A stretch of DNA of 64,000 nucleotides, taken from assembly GCA_933228675.1 (NCBI GenBank), contig OW121741.1, positions 42,431,080 to 42,495,079 of the forward strand, written 5' to 3'. Each line of letters begins with the position of its first letter. Position 1 is the first letter of the stretch. A program made the translations under genes and the position numbers. The notes under the pieces are model-generated. The model saw only the letters and a list, made by a program, of their open reading frames with translations. It ran no database searches and was not told where the DNA came from. This document shows positions 10,592 to 21,330 of the stretch, in pieces. Source of the DNA: Stomorhina lunata. Taxonomy: Eukaryota; Arthropoda; Insecta; Diptera; Rhiniidae.

Positions 10592-11794
10592 AAGTGTGTC
10601 CCAACTGGAACACAATTTTTAAATTCGAAGTGTCATTGTTTGACATTTGAACAATTGTTATTGTTTGCTAGTAGAATGTACGAGGTTAGTAAAAATGGAG
10701 CGCTACACGAATGAACAACGCATTCTCATTGTGAAATTGTTTTACCAAAATGGTGAAAAAGTTTTGCGGCTACAGTTCGCAAATTGCGATCAATTTGGGG
10801 TCACAATAATGCTCCAAAAGAGTCAACTGTAGAGAGATTAATTGATAAATTTGCCAAAACTGATGTAAAGACAACAACGAGCCTTCGACGAGGTCGATCA
10901 ATCGAAAATGTCGCAGCAGTATGTGATGATGTCGCTTAAACTCCATCCACCTCAATATTTGCATCTTCATGCATACAAAGTTCAATTGACTCAGGAACTG
11001 AAGCCAGATGACACTGGACGGAGAAGGAAGTTCGTTACTAGGTTATTGGAGAGGCAACATGAAAATTCTGATTTTGCCGATAAAATCGTCTTCAGTGACG
11101 AGGCCCATTTCCATCTTGATGGCTTCGTCAATAGGCAGAATTGTAGCATTTGAGGTAAGGAAAATCCTCGAGTGATTCACGAGAAGCAAATGCATCCTCA
11201 ACGTGTCACTGTGTGGTGTGGTTTTTGGGCTGGAGGAATCATTGCACCTTTTTTTTATGAAAATGGGACAGGTCAAGCGCAAACAGTCAATGGTGTTCGG
11301 TATCGTGAAATGATAACCAGTTTTTTCTTGCCTATAATTGAAGAAATGAATATGAAGGGCATGTGGTTTCAACAAGACGGCGCCACATGTTATACAGTCA
11401 GAGAAACAATTCAATTGCTACATCAGTCATTTCCCGGTCGTGTTATTTCGCGTTTTGGAGACTAGAATTGGCAGCCTAGATAGTGCGATTTAACACCTTT
11501 AGGTTTTTTGAAGTCGATGGTTTACGCGAATAAGCCAACGACGACTCAAGCCTTAAAATAGCAAAATGAACGCCGCATTAATGAAATACCGCAGCATTTA
11601 TGCAAAAAGGTCATTGAAAATTTCATAAAAAGATCGCGTGTGTGCCAGCAAGGCCGCGGCGGCCATCTGCACGATATTTTGTTCCATACATAACCTCATT
11701 CTTTCTACTTTACGATATAATAAAGTTTCTCATTTTTTTTAATGTCTGTGTTTTAGTTAAAAATTAAAAATTGCTTTCTAGTTGGGACACCCTT
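10592..11794 (+). mobile_element. Second, divergent DD41D mariner (copy b)
   Basis: The ends are AAGTGTGTCCCAAC and, inverted, GTTGGGACACCCTT, with TA on both sides (10590-10591 and 11795-11796). The subterminal sequence continues the match (AATTTTTAAATT against its complement). The sequence is clearly related to, but distinct from, the rosa copies a, c, d and e. Confidence 0.88.
10695..11691 (+). pseudogene. Decayed DD41D transposase of copy b
   Basis: Pieces in shifting frames read MERYTNEQRILIVKLFYQNG (10695), then VQLTQELKPDDTGRR, FSDEAHFHLDGFVNRQN, GGIIAPFF, WFQQDGATCYT and CDLTPL. At least one frameshift lies near 10770, stop codons fall at 11152 and 11463, and the segment corresponding to DYFLWGYV is deleted near 11500. 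The first two catalytic Asp residues are still present, but the third region is lost. The frame ends near 11690 at HDILFHT. It is a broken copy, older than the rosa copies. Confidence 0.85.
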
Positions 11795-11796
11795 TA

Positions 11797-12940
11797 CTTT
11801 AGTTATCTTTTATAGTAATTTTTTTTTTTTTTTTTTGTTTAAATTCTAAGTCGTTAAAATTTGAGCACCGAATCGAAAATACTCCCATTTTTTCCCATAC
11901 ACTTTGTGGGCGGATGCGACATGTGTTCCCCTTATGCAATTTTGAAAAAAAAAATGGCACAGCATGTTTTTATGTTACGTAGAACATTTCTGAGGGGAGT
12001 TACGATTCAATTTCGCACTATCTTAGAATAGGATGCACCCTAACGTACATATTTTAAATATTTACATGCATATGATGGCCTAAGATAACAAAATCTATGT
12101 AATTTTTTTAAGTGTTCTTTTAATTATTTCACGCATTATAAGTCAACATATTTTTTATAATCAAACTCCCTTCGGTTGAATTTGTAACCGTTTACCTAAT
12201 AAATTATGAAGTATTATACTCATATTTGTTATAACATGTAATTATGTATTGAAAAAATAGTGCTGATAAATCCATTAACCCTTTGTCGACCGACGTTCGC
12301 TTATTACGTGTTTTCAAAATCAAAATTTCATATTTATATAAAAGAAAAATTTTAATTTTAAGTTTCTTGACTAAATAAATGTTCTCATTTGTTGGCCTCC
12401 CAAAAACTTTTAAGTCGCGAGATGGGTTAAAGGGTTCACCATAAAGTATGTACATACTTCTAACTTCTAAAATGATGAATAAATTTTGTATATTTTGCTG
12501 CATTACTAAATGCTTATTTGACAAGCTTTTATTACATTTATGGTTATATTAGGTATTTATGGCTATTTTTGCATGTCGAATAAATTTAATTATTCAGAAA
12601 TTTTATTTCAGTTATAGAATCTGATAAGACTGAAGTATACAATTTAGTGTAAATATAACACTTTAGAAAATAATTAGTTAAAGTAAAATCGATAAAAGTT
12701 AAGCCAAAGGAATTGTGTTTATTTTGTTAAAATTTCAAGTGTCATATCAAAATTTTTTGAATAAGGACAATTTTTAGGGTCACACAAATGGTTATCCTTT
12801 TATTATGAATTTGGAACAAAAAAGTTTTGTTGAAATTATGTGATAGTTATGTTAATAAAAATAACAATGGTGTATATTTGTGTTATAATAATTAAACCGA
12901 AGACTCACTATCTAAATTCTTGTTTGATTGTTTCAATTAT
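11797..12940. other. Flank of X1 and AT-rich spacer
   Basis: The first 230 bp contain 'cccattttttcccatacac', which resembles the end region of the hAT-type MITE near 16045, so part of X1 may continue here up to about 12040. The remainder is AT-rich. A 106-codon minus-strand frame at 12204-12524 has no recognisable motif and is not called. Confidence 0.35.
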
Positions 12941-13084
12941 CTAGTACCTGGTTGACCGAGCCTTGCTCGGAGCTTCATGATAAGCATTTTGAGGCAAATT
13001 TTAAAGTTTTTATATATTTTATATTATAAAGTGTTAAAATAAATTAAGAGGAAAGACATTGTACAAATATTCGGCTAATTTTGA

Positions 13085-13740
13085 ATTATTTTATTTATTT
13101 TGTCCGACCAACACATAGTTTGCATAGTTTACAGTTTAACTCATTTTAATAATTTTGGAAATTATTCATACCAACGAAAACATCCGTCGATTACGACATC
13201 GAGATTACGACTTAATTCACTTTGAGTAATTTTCTGTGGCGCCACCTGTCGGACTTTGCTCATTCCAATTCATAAACCTTCTTCGGCTTATCCGTAACAA
13301 CTTTGCTGAAGATTATAGCATGATTAAATGTACAGCTTACGATTAAATTGACTTTGAGTTAATTTCAGTGGCGCCACCTGTCGAAATTTCTTCATACCAA
13401 CTAAGAAACCTTCGTCGGCTCATATGCAACAATTTTGCTAAAGATTGTAGCATGATTAAATGTACAGATTACGATTAAATTGACTTTGAGTAAGTTTCTG
13501 TAGCGCCACCTGTCGGAAATTATTCATACCAACTAAAAAGCCTTCGCCGGCTCATGCGCTACAACTTTGCTAAAGATCATAGCATGATCAAATGTACAGT
13601 TTACGATTTAATTAATTTTTAGTAATTTTCAGTGGCGCCATCTATCGGAAATTAGTCTTATCAACTTTAAAACCTTCGCCGGCTTATCCGCAACATCTTC
13701 GCTAAAGAGCATAACATGATCAAATTCACAGTTTACTATT
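13085..13740. repeat. 132-bp tandem repeat, about 4.5 copies
   Basis: The phrase 'tttgagt(t)aatttc' recurs at 13221, 13353, 13485 and (diverged) 13617, exactly 132 bp apart. Each unit carries 'ggcgccacctgtcgg' and 'agcatgattaaatgtacag'. A partial, more diverged unit precedes them (13085-13210). The arrays belong to the Helitron-like element. Confidence 0.88.
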
Positions 13741-13779
13741 CTATAAAGAACATACATACAGACAAACATTCATTTGTTT

Positions 13780-14330
13780 AAAATAATACTAATTTTTCCC
13801 CCTTTTTATTCCCTAATTTCTAAAAGTTCCATATGCATATTTGGTACTTTTTTGGTGCCAATTGAATTCGGTACATTTTATTAAAACGCATAATGTATAA
13901 TGTTCCTATTCATATTACTTTGGAGATGTTAAGTTATCATTTTGTCCCTTTTTTACCCATTTTGGCTCCAAAATCAAAAAAAAGTACCAAATACGTGTTT
14001 CATGTTTCTTTTACATCTATTAATTGCAGTACAAGATTTCTTTCTATATTCTTTAGTTTAAAATATAAGAGTGGGTTAAAAAGGTACCAAAAAAACTATT
14101 TTCACCCTTTTTTACCCCCTATGTCCGATAGTTTCAAAAAAGTACCAAACACCTGTCCGCTTATTTTCATAGCTGTTTAAAACGTAATTTTAATTTTGTT
14201 TCTATACCTATTACTTTAGGAGATATAGCGTTTTCGATTTTTTCCTGTTTTTACCCGTTTTTACCCTCTTAGAGGCAAAAGTTCCAAAAGTCCCTTCTTT
14301 TTCGACCTATACATCAAAAAAGATACCCAC
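13780..14330 (-). repeat. Degenerate array with GGTACTTTTTT motif
   Basis: On the minus strand, units of very roughly 120-140 bp repeat a phrase like 'cgtgtttggtactttttt' and 'gggtaaaaaagggt'. The same family appears in forward orientation at 59880-60770. Unit length varies and there is no coding potential. Confidence 0.65.
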
Positions 14331-14364
14331 TGTCCAAATTTTATCAAAGTCGTTAGAGCCGTTT

Positions 14365-14367
<3 letters not shown>

Positions 14368-14434
<67 letters not shown>

Positions 14435-14437
14435 TAT
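14368..14437. repeat. (TA)n microsatellite
   Basis: About 35 TA dinucleotides, interrupted once near the right end. It lies at the probable 5' end of the Helitron-like element. Confidence 0.95.
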
Positions 14438-14440
14438 AAA

Positions 14441-15058
14441 TGCATACAATTATTGCTCGTTTATGAATATAAGATTTGAAAGCTAGCAGCTTTACTTTTT
14501 TTTAGTTCTTAATATATAAAAAGCCGGCCAAGCTGAACTATATGCCACCTTATGGGAGGTACCCGAAATACTGGACCGATTTTGGCTTATAGTATTCGGA
14601 ATATTAATATTAATAGTTTTACGATTCCCGAGTAACCATAGTCAGTTTTTGTCATTTTCGATTTTAGCGGTGTAAATAACTTCAAAACCATTGATTACAA
14701 AAAAATATTTAGTTATTACGTTTTAAGGGCTATTTTATTCTTAATTCGTTGATGTATGATTGGCGAAGTCGTTTTCAAGGCATGGTTAATTAACTAGGAC
14801 AACCTTTTTAGAAATTCCAAATTTTAGAATAAAAAAACATTCAAAAAAATCGATTAGCAAATTTAAATTTTTAATCAAGTCTTAAACATATTCTTTCAGG
14901 GCTTAAGAAATCTTGCATAATATTTCTCGAAATGTGTTACATAAATTCATTAAGGATATACATATTTCCTTAAACAAAAAAACATGAAAAGCAACGGCTT
15001 TCAGATGAAAATGTTTGAACAATTTTCCAAATAGTACACAACCTACTTCTCAATATCC
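14441..15058. other. Unassigned region
   Basis: AT-rich. A short stretch at 14540-14600 (gggaggtacccgaaatactg) resembles the Rep A interior near 36510-36540. No gene seen. Confidence 0.35.
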
Positions 15059-16223
15059 TTAGTCATTAGGGTGACAATTTTTCGAATTCTATAACTTTTT
15101 CTACGGAATATTGAGACACTAGGTCTAAAAGTTTAGATCTGAAAATTTGAGCCAAATCGTACAACGCTTTATGGGCGCGCATCGGGTCCAAAGTTTAAGA
15201 GCCCATTTGTATGGGGAAAAATGTTTAATTTTTTTGTTTTTGTGAAATTTATACCAAAAAAATAATTTTTAGAAGAAAAAATAATAGAATATTAAAGAGA
15301 ACTAACACAGCTTTATTTCAAATCATGAAAGACAAAAATCCATGAGGTAGTTTAAATTTTATTGCAGTTTTCCCCCGAAAATGCATGTCCTTGAAAGAGC
15401 GCCTAAGGATATGCACCAAAAATTTTATGTTGTAAATAAAGAAATTCCAAAGTTAGACATGATTTATCATTTAATGGCTTGTTACTAGTAAATAGTTCAG
15501 TTTTGTTAAAATTTAATCAAATTTACTTAGTTTTTTTCATGTTGGAAAATGGTACATTTTTCTCAGGTTGGTTTCAAAAATCATCTTTTAATTTTTTGAA
15601 AGTTTTGCTCAACAAATATTACAAATTTAGAATTTGCTTTCCAGTGTGTCAAAACAGACAAATGGGAGAATAAAACCTAAAAAAATTAGGTCGATATCTT
15701 GAACCGTTTCACCGTATCTGCGATTTCAAATTGAAAAATTTCGCGAAGATGTAAATTTGTGGGCCAAACTTGAGTAAATGCTCGGTAAATTTTACTTGTA
15801 TTCAATTTTAACAAAAAAGATAATTATTATTATTGCTTCGTTTATATAAAACCTATGATGAAGGGCTTTTTTAATATTGGACGAGATTAACCCTTTCTTC
15901 ACCGCAGTCAAATGTCAAAATTTGGATTTTCTGAAAATTTTCAAAGCGCGATTTGAAATAAAGCTGTGTTAGTTCTCTTTAATATTATATTATTTTTTCT
16001 ACTAAAAATTATTTATTTTTGGTCTAAATTTCGCAAAAACAAAAAATATCCCATTTTTTCCCATACAAATGGGCTCTTCAACTTTGGACCTGATGCGGGC
16101 CGTAGAGCGTTGACCGATTTGGCTCAAACTTTCAGATCTAAACTTTTAGACCTAGTGTCAAATATTCCGTAGAAAAATATTTGAAATCAAAGAAAAAAAT
16201 TTTCCTGTCACCCTATTAGTCAT
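15059..16223. mobile_element. hAT-type non-autonomous element (MITE)
   Basis: The element is 15067-16215. It starts TAGGGTGACA and ends TGTCACCCTA, and is flanked by a perfect 8-bp target duplication TTAGTCAT (15059-15066 and 16216-16223). The inverted arms run for roughly 240 bp (15067-15325 against 15950-16215), with 'gcccatttgtatggg', 'tttaga(c)ctagtgtc' and 'aactaacacagcttta' mirrored. The 8-bp duplication and the end sequence are typical of the hAT superfamily. No transposase is present; the interior resembles element X1. Confidence 0.88.
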
Positions 16224-16519
16224 ACATAACTATTGTAACGTATACTATCAAGAGTATTAAATCTTTTATATCTACGACCCAATAACGTCATCCTTCTCTA
16301 TTTAACTTCTTTGACTAGATATACAGTGACGAGCAAAAGTGTAACGAGCAGAAATAAAATTTCAAATTGAAATATGTATTACTTTACTGGTTAATGAAAA
16401 AAATAATTTTTTATTTTATTTATTATTTATTGACTCTTAGATTTCCAACCCAATAAAAATATCAAGTTTAAGTTTACTCTTTACAAGGGAATGATTTTTT
16501 TTTTTTTTTTTTGTTCTTA

Positions 16520-17790
16520 AAGAGAAATGTTACATTTTTGCACTCTTATTCTCGGCGCTCTTAAATCCAAGCATATTTAAACATAACGCAAAAATAAAAT
16601 TGAAATTACCGTTATATTTTAAATATTTCATTCTTGCGGGATGGAGGCTTCAAAAATTAAAGAAATATTAAATTTATTAGAAAATAAGCAATCCGTCAGG
16701 GAAATTGCTAAAAAGTTTGGTGTAAGTCATATGACTATCCAAAGATTAAAAACTAAGCATCGTATTGAAACTTCAGCACCTAATCTTGGTCGTCCAAGAA
16801 AGATTGATGATCGAACTGCTCGTCATCTTGCAAAATAGTCATAAACAACAACCCGATAACACCAGCTGAAGCAATTAAAAAATTAAATATTGATGCTAGC
16901 GTCTGGACTGTCCGCCGCAGCCTCAAAAGAATAGGTGCAAAAGCTGCAGTAAAGAAAAAGAAACCTTTTTTGTCAGCTAAAAATATAAAACTTCGCAAGG
17001 AATTTGCACAAACCTACGCTTATTGGACTGAGGCCGATTGGAGCAGTGTACGTTTGAACTCGACCTATGTAGTTTTTTTTTTTTAGCTAGTAATAAAATG
17101 TTTACATTATTAGGTTATTTGGTCTGATGAGACGAAAATTAATCGTTTTGAGTCCGATGGTCGTGATTGGTACTGGTCCAAGGACCCAAAAACCTTCACT
17201 CCGAGAGGTGTTACCCAAACCGTGAAATATGGTGGAGCCTGCATAATGGTTTGGGGATGTATCACTAGTAACGGTGTGGGTCCACGTGTAAAAATTGAAG
17301 GGATTATGAAGAAGGAACAATACCTTTCAATATTGCAAAACAATTTGCCAGCTGCAATCGAAAAAACGGGTCTTGCAGCTGAAAACATGACAGCATGACA
17401 ATGACCCGAGAAACTCAGCCAAAATCGTCAAAAATTGGTTAGATACGCAACCATTTCATACAATGAAATGGCCAGCGCAATCACCCGATATGAATCCTAT
17501 AGAAAATTTCTGGAGCCATATCAAATCATAACTTGCTAGGTGTCCAGAAGCTCCAACTGGCGTTAATGACCTTTGGGAAAGAGTAAAGGGGATTTGGGAG
17601 GCAATTCCCAATGAAATGGTAGAACGACATTGTAACAGTATGCCCCATCGTATTAAAGCTCTTAAAAAAGCTAGTGGTTACTGGACTAAATATTAAATAA
17701 ATTTCCAAAAGTGAGAAAACCTTATAAAAAATTTGCAGGGTGCAAAACTATAACATTTATCTCTATTAATGAAATTAAAGAGTTTTCTAA
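16520..17790 (+). mobile_element. Tc1-like (DD34E) element nested in DD37E transposon
   Basis: Ends are inferred from imperfect inverted repeats: 'aatgttacatttttgcact' near 16525-16550 and its mirrored form 'gtgcaaaactataacattt' at 17743-17761, with matching AGAGA outside each. Boundaries are uncertain by about 15 bp. It surrounds one broken DD34E transposase gene. Confidence 0.7.
16641..17695 (+). pseudogene. Tc1-like DD34E transposase with short intron, broken
   Basis: The N-terminal HTH (VREIAKKFGVSHMTIQRL) is followed by GRPRKIDDR, a typical Tc1 linker motif. A frameshift at about 16836 separates it from PITPAEAIKKLNID. A 66-nt insertion (17048-17113, GTACGT...TTATTAG) falls in phase 0 exactly before VIWSDETKINRF and reads as a normal small fly intron. 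The catalytic residues are WSDE, then HDNDP and NPIENFW, with 34 residues between the last two. There is another frameshift near 17395 and a stop at 17527 (before LARCPEAP). The gene is dead, although all three catalytic positions remain readable. Confidence 0.85.
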
Positions 17791-17925
17791 AAAAAAATAT
17801 GCATTTACTATGTTAGACAAAATTTATCCATAGTGCAAGAAATAATTTATTTTTTGATCAAGTTAGTTTCTATAGATATGTCAGATACTAATTTTTTAGA
17901 AATTTCAATAGTTATTTCAATCAAA

Positions 17926-18936
17926 ATGGACTGCGAAAAAAAAGTTCGTGAAAATATAATTAAAACTTTTCAAAAAAATCCGTCATGGACTTTAAAAAAA
18001 ATAGCTAAAAATTTGAAAGTTGACCCTCGAACGGTTTCTAATGCCATCAGACGGTATAAGGAAAACCTGAGCATTGAAAGAAAACCTGGATCAGGGAGGA
18101 AAAAAGGTCCTACAGATATTGGTAAGGCAAAAGAAGTCGAGCGGCTCTTTCGAAGAGCGCCTAACACTTCTTTAAGAAATGCAGCTCGTACGGTGAAATG
18201 TTCTACGAATTTTGCACATAGAGTCAAAGCTTATGCTGGACTGAAGACATACAAAGTCCAAAAGGTTCCAGATCGCAATGCTATAAAGAACTTAGAAGCA
18301 AAAAAACGAGCGAAAAAATTGAAGTCTGATTTTATAAGAAAATACACCTGTTGTGTGATGGATGATGAAACATACGTACTGGCAGACTTTTCTCAACTTC
18401 CTGGTCAAGATTTTTATGTTGCTGATAAACGGGGCAATGTTCGGCAAGAGTTTCGCACAAAAAAACAAACAAAATTCCCTAAGAAGTTTCTCGCGTGGCA
18501 AGCTATTTGCAGTTGTGGCAAAAGAAGTAAAGTATTTGTGGCATCTGGCACAATAAACACAGAAATTTATATAATGGAGTGCCTACAAAAACGGTTGTTA
18601 CCCTTTTTAAGAGAGCACAGAGTGCCTACATTTTTTTGGCCCGATTTGGCATCATGCCATTATGGAAAAACGGCACTTGAGTGGTACTCAATGAATAATG
18701 TCATTTTTGTACCACGAGAGGCAAATCCTCCTAACTGTCCAGAACTTCGGTCTGTGGAAAGGTATTGGGCTCTGGTAAAAAAGGAATTGAAGAACACAGG
18801 AAAGATTTCCAAGAACATGTCCGATTTTAAGCGCAGGTGGAACACAAGCTCCAAAAAGGTATCAGAAGCAACTGTAAAATCTTTAATGGGAGGGTTTCCG
18901 AAAAAAGTCGATAATTTTGCAAAACCCGAGTACTAA
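17926..18936 (+). CDS. DD37E Tc1/mariner transposase, intact frame
   Basis: A 336-residue transposase that should bind the element's inverted ends and perform cut-and-paste movement at TA sites. Residues 1-60 form an HTH region (WTLKKIAKNLKVDPRTVSNA) followed by a basic GRKKG linker; a second HTH-like region covers about 75-115. The catalytic triad is D147 in MDDETYV, D240 in WPDLASCHY and E278 in RSVERYW, with 37 residues between the last two. PNCPELRSVERYW is the usual C-terminal motif of DD37E-type proteins. The start at 17926 was chosen because it begins the conserved protein; an in-frame upstream ATG (17833) adds 31 unrelated residues. The length is normal for the family, and no stop, shift or lost catalytic residue is seen. 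Together with the perfect 22-bp ends, this suggests a young, possibly active copy. Confidence 0.93.
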   Translation: MDCEKKVRENIIKTFQKNPSWTLKKIAKNLKVDPRTVSNAIRRYKENLSIERKPGSGRKKGPTDIGKAKEVERLFRRAPNTSLRNAARTVKCSTNFAHRVKAYAGLKTYKVQKVPDRNAIKNLEAKKRAKKLKSDFIRKYTCCVMDDETYVLADFSQLPGQDFYVADKRGNVRQEFRTKKQTKFPKKFLAWQAICSCGKRSKVFVASGTINTEIYIMECLQKRLLPFLREHRVPTFFWPDLASCHYGKTALEWYSMNNVIFVPREANPPNCPELRSVERYWALVKKELKNTGKISKNMSDFKRRWNTSSKKVSEATVKSLMGGFPKKVDNFAKPEY

Positions 18937-19241
18937 GTAAACATTTTAATGTTAAATGATTTTGTATAATATGTCATTATATTTGCGTATTTTGTAGAGT
19001 TTTTATATTAAAAGGTTTGATTTTTATTTTAAAAAATCCAACTACAAATTTTATTTAGAGCACTCTTTAACTGTATATTTTTATTTTTTGTAACAGAATA
19101 CATTATTTAATTTTTTTTATCTAGAACAAAGTAATAAACAATTTCTACAAACAAGTTTTTTAGTTTTGTTAAAATATAAAATAAAATACAAATTTATTTT
19201 AAGCCGCGTTCTGGTATGTTACACTTTTGCTCGTCACTGTA

Positions 19242-19814
19242 CATATACAATAAACAAAAAGTGAACATTTCTATATTCAACAAAAAAAATTTAACACAGG
19301 GCTAAAGAAATGTTAAGAATACAAACGATGAAAATTTAACTGTTGATACAGAATTTACTCGAAATTATGTAAATATTTACTTGTAAATGCGGGTAAACTG
19401 TGGAAAGGCTGAAGTTGAAAGTGAATTGTGCGTGTGCAAACATTCAGGTACTTAAATCTACTACATAAGAGACTCGTATTACGAGTATGTATAAACAAGT
19501 AGATGTAAAAAATTATAAAAATGTAGTAGTAGTCTCTATAAATTAACCTTAAATTTTTTAAAATTTAGTGTTATAAACTACTTAAATAATTTATATTGAT
19601 ATAAAAGGTCCATTGCGAAATTTAAAGACTCTGTTTCCCATTATTGAGAAAGCGTATATTGAAATTGACATATTTGTATTGAAGCCTCTAACTCCTCTAG
19701 TTCATCAAAGGTTATATGTATTAGATTCGTTATTTGACCCTTTTATTTACATCCTTTCAGAGTTTGAAAGGGGTCATGAAAATCGGTTGAGTGTGATGGA
19801 TCCATAACCAAATT
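19242..19814. other. Unassigned AT-rich region
   Basis: No recognisable gene or repeat. A 64-codon open frame at 19613-19807 has no domain; its end abuts the satellite. Confidence 0.35.
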
Positions 19815-19824
19815 AGCTTAAAAA

Positions 19825-21030
19825 TTTCCCACAAAAAATGGGAAATTTAGAAAATTTCCCATAAAAATAGAAAATTTTGAAAATGACCCATAAAAATGAA
19901 AAATTTTAAAAATTTCCCATAAAAATGGGAAATTTTCAATTATATGGGATATTTTGAAAATTTCAAATAAAAATGTGAAATTTTGAAAATTTCCCATAAA
20001 AATGGGAAATTTTGAAAATTTCCCTTAAAAATGGTCAATTTTGAAAATTTCCAACAAAAAGCAAAATTTTGAAAATTTTCCATAAAAACGGGAAATTTTG
20101 AAAATTTTCCATAAAAACGGGAAATTTTGAAAATTTCCCATAAAAACGGGAAATTTTAAAAATTTCCCATAAAAATGGGAAATTTTGAAAATTTTCCCCT
20201 AAAAATTTTAAAAATTTTTCATAAATATGGAAAATTTTTAAAATTTCACATAGTAAGGGAAGGAAATTTTAAAAATTTCTTATTTTTATGGACAATTTTT
20301 AAGTTTCCCCATTTCTGTGGGAAATTTTCAAAATTTCCCGTTTATATGGAAAATTTTCACACATTTATGGGAAATTTTCAAAATTTCCCATTTTTATGGG
20401 AAATTTTCAAAATTTCCTTTTTTTATGGGAAATTTTCAAAATTTCCCATTTTTATGGGATATTTTCAAAATTTCCCATTTTTATGGGAAATTTTCAAAAT
20501 TTCCCATTTTTATGGGAAATTTTCAAAATTTCCCATTTTTATGGGAAATTTTAAAAATTTCCCATTTTTGTGGGAAATTTTCAAAATTTCCCATTTTTGT
20601 GGGAAATTTTTAAAATTTCCCATTTTTGTGGGAAATTTTCAAAATTTCCCATTTTTGTGGGAAATTTTCAAAATTTCCCATTTTTTTGGGAAATTTTCAA
20701 AATTTCCCATTTTTGTGGGAAATTTTCAAAATTTCCCATTTTTGTGGGAAATTTTCAAAATTTCCCATTTTTATAGGAAACTTTGAACATATACCATTTT
20801 TCGGGAAATTTTCAAAATATACCATTTTTTCGGGAAATTTTCAAAATTTACCATTTTTTCGGAAAATTTTCAAAATTTACCATTTTTATGTGAAATTTTC
20901 AAAATCTACCATTTTTATGGGAAATTTTAAAAATTTTCCATTTTTATGGGAAATTTTCCAAATTTCCCTTTTTGATGGGAAATTTTTAAATTTTCCTATT
21001 TTTATGGAAAATTTTCAAAATTTTCGATTT
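19825..21030. repeat. 29-bp satellite with an orientation switch
   Basis: A monomer of about 29 bp centred on TTTCCCATTTTTATGGGAAA repeats about 40 times. From 19825 to about 20215 the units read in one orientation (cccataaaaatggg) and from about 20285 to 21030 in the other (cccatttttatggg). The two halves are therefore reverse complements separated by an irregular stretch. Each unit also has internal symmetry (CCCAT/ATGGG). Because 29 is not a multiple of 3, long repetitive open frames occur in all three phases; they are not proteins. Confidence 0.92.
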
Positions 21031-21124
21031 TTGTATAAAAAAAAAATCAATTTTAAAAGATATCGCTCAGAAATTGCTCAAAAAAATGTAAATCACAAAA
21101 TAAAAAGCAGTCATTGCTTGATAT

Positions 21125-21330
21125 AATATTATATCAAAATATTGAGCGTCACATATTGAGCGATATAATAAAAATCAAACTTACCCGGTATGAATTGAGC
21201 GATAAAATATAAATAAAAAATACCCGGTATATTTTGAACGATATAATATAAATCAAAAATACCCGGTATAATTTGAGCGATAAAATATAAAGCAAAAAAA
21301 CCTGTTATTTTTGCCTAAAATAATAAAAGT
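21125..21330. repeat. 39-bp tandem repeat, about 4-5 copies
   Basis: CCCGGTAT occurs at 21184, 21223 and 21262, exactly 39 bp apart, with a decayed fourth near 21301. Units contain 'gagcgataaaatataaa'. No coding potential. Confidence 0.85.

Larger units (their letters stand above)
12941..14440 (-). mobile_element. Helitron-like element with tandem arrays
   Basis: Read on the minus strand, the right end is a hairpin (CCGAGCAAGGCTCGG) followed 11 nt later by CTAG at 12941-12944, as expected for a Helitron 3' terminus. The other end near 14330-14440 (a TA run, then 'gataaaatttggacagtggg') resembles the start of the Helitron at 34744. No Rep/helicase protein is present. Two array types lie inside (13085-13740 and 13780-14330). 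The base after CTAG is A rather than the usual T, so the exact end is uncertain. Confidence 0.55.
16322..19241 (+). mobile_element. DD37E Tc1/mariner transposon with nested Tc1
   Basis: Perfect 22-bp inverted ends (starting CAGTGACGAGCAAAAGTG) lie at 16324-16345 and 19218-19239, with TA on both sides. The right part carries an intact DD37E transposase. The left part holds a separate, decayed Tc1-like element with its own inverted ends at about 16520-16560 and 17740-17790. Without that insert the outer element would be about 1.65 kb, a usual size for the superfamily. Confidence 0.9.

Noticed and set aside
12280..12440. Possible second TTAA/CCCT MITE (ttaaccctttgtcgacc ... gggttaaagggtt)
   Set aside because: The ends are only partly inverted and no empty site is available; too weak to call.
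14261..14449. Open frame of Tyr-Ile repeats, and its like at 49869-50117
   Set aside because: Translation of (TA)n microsatellites.
20175..20786. A 203-codon open frame with GNFQNFPF-type repeats
   Set aside because: It is produced by the 29-bp satellite, whose unit length gives similar repeats in all three phases; no other coding sign.
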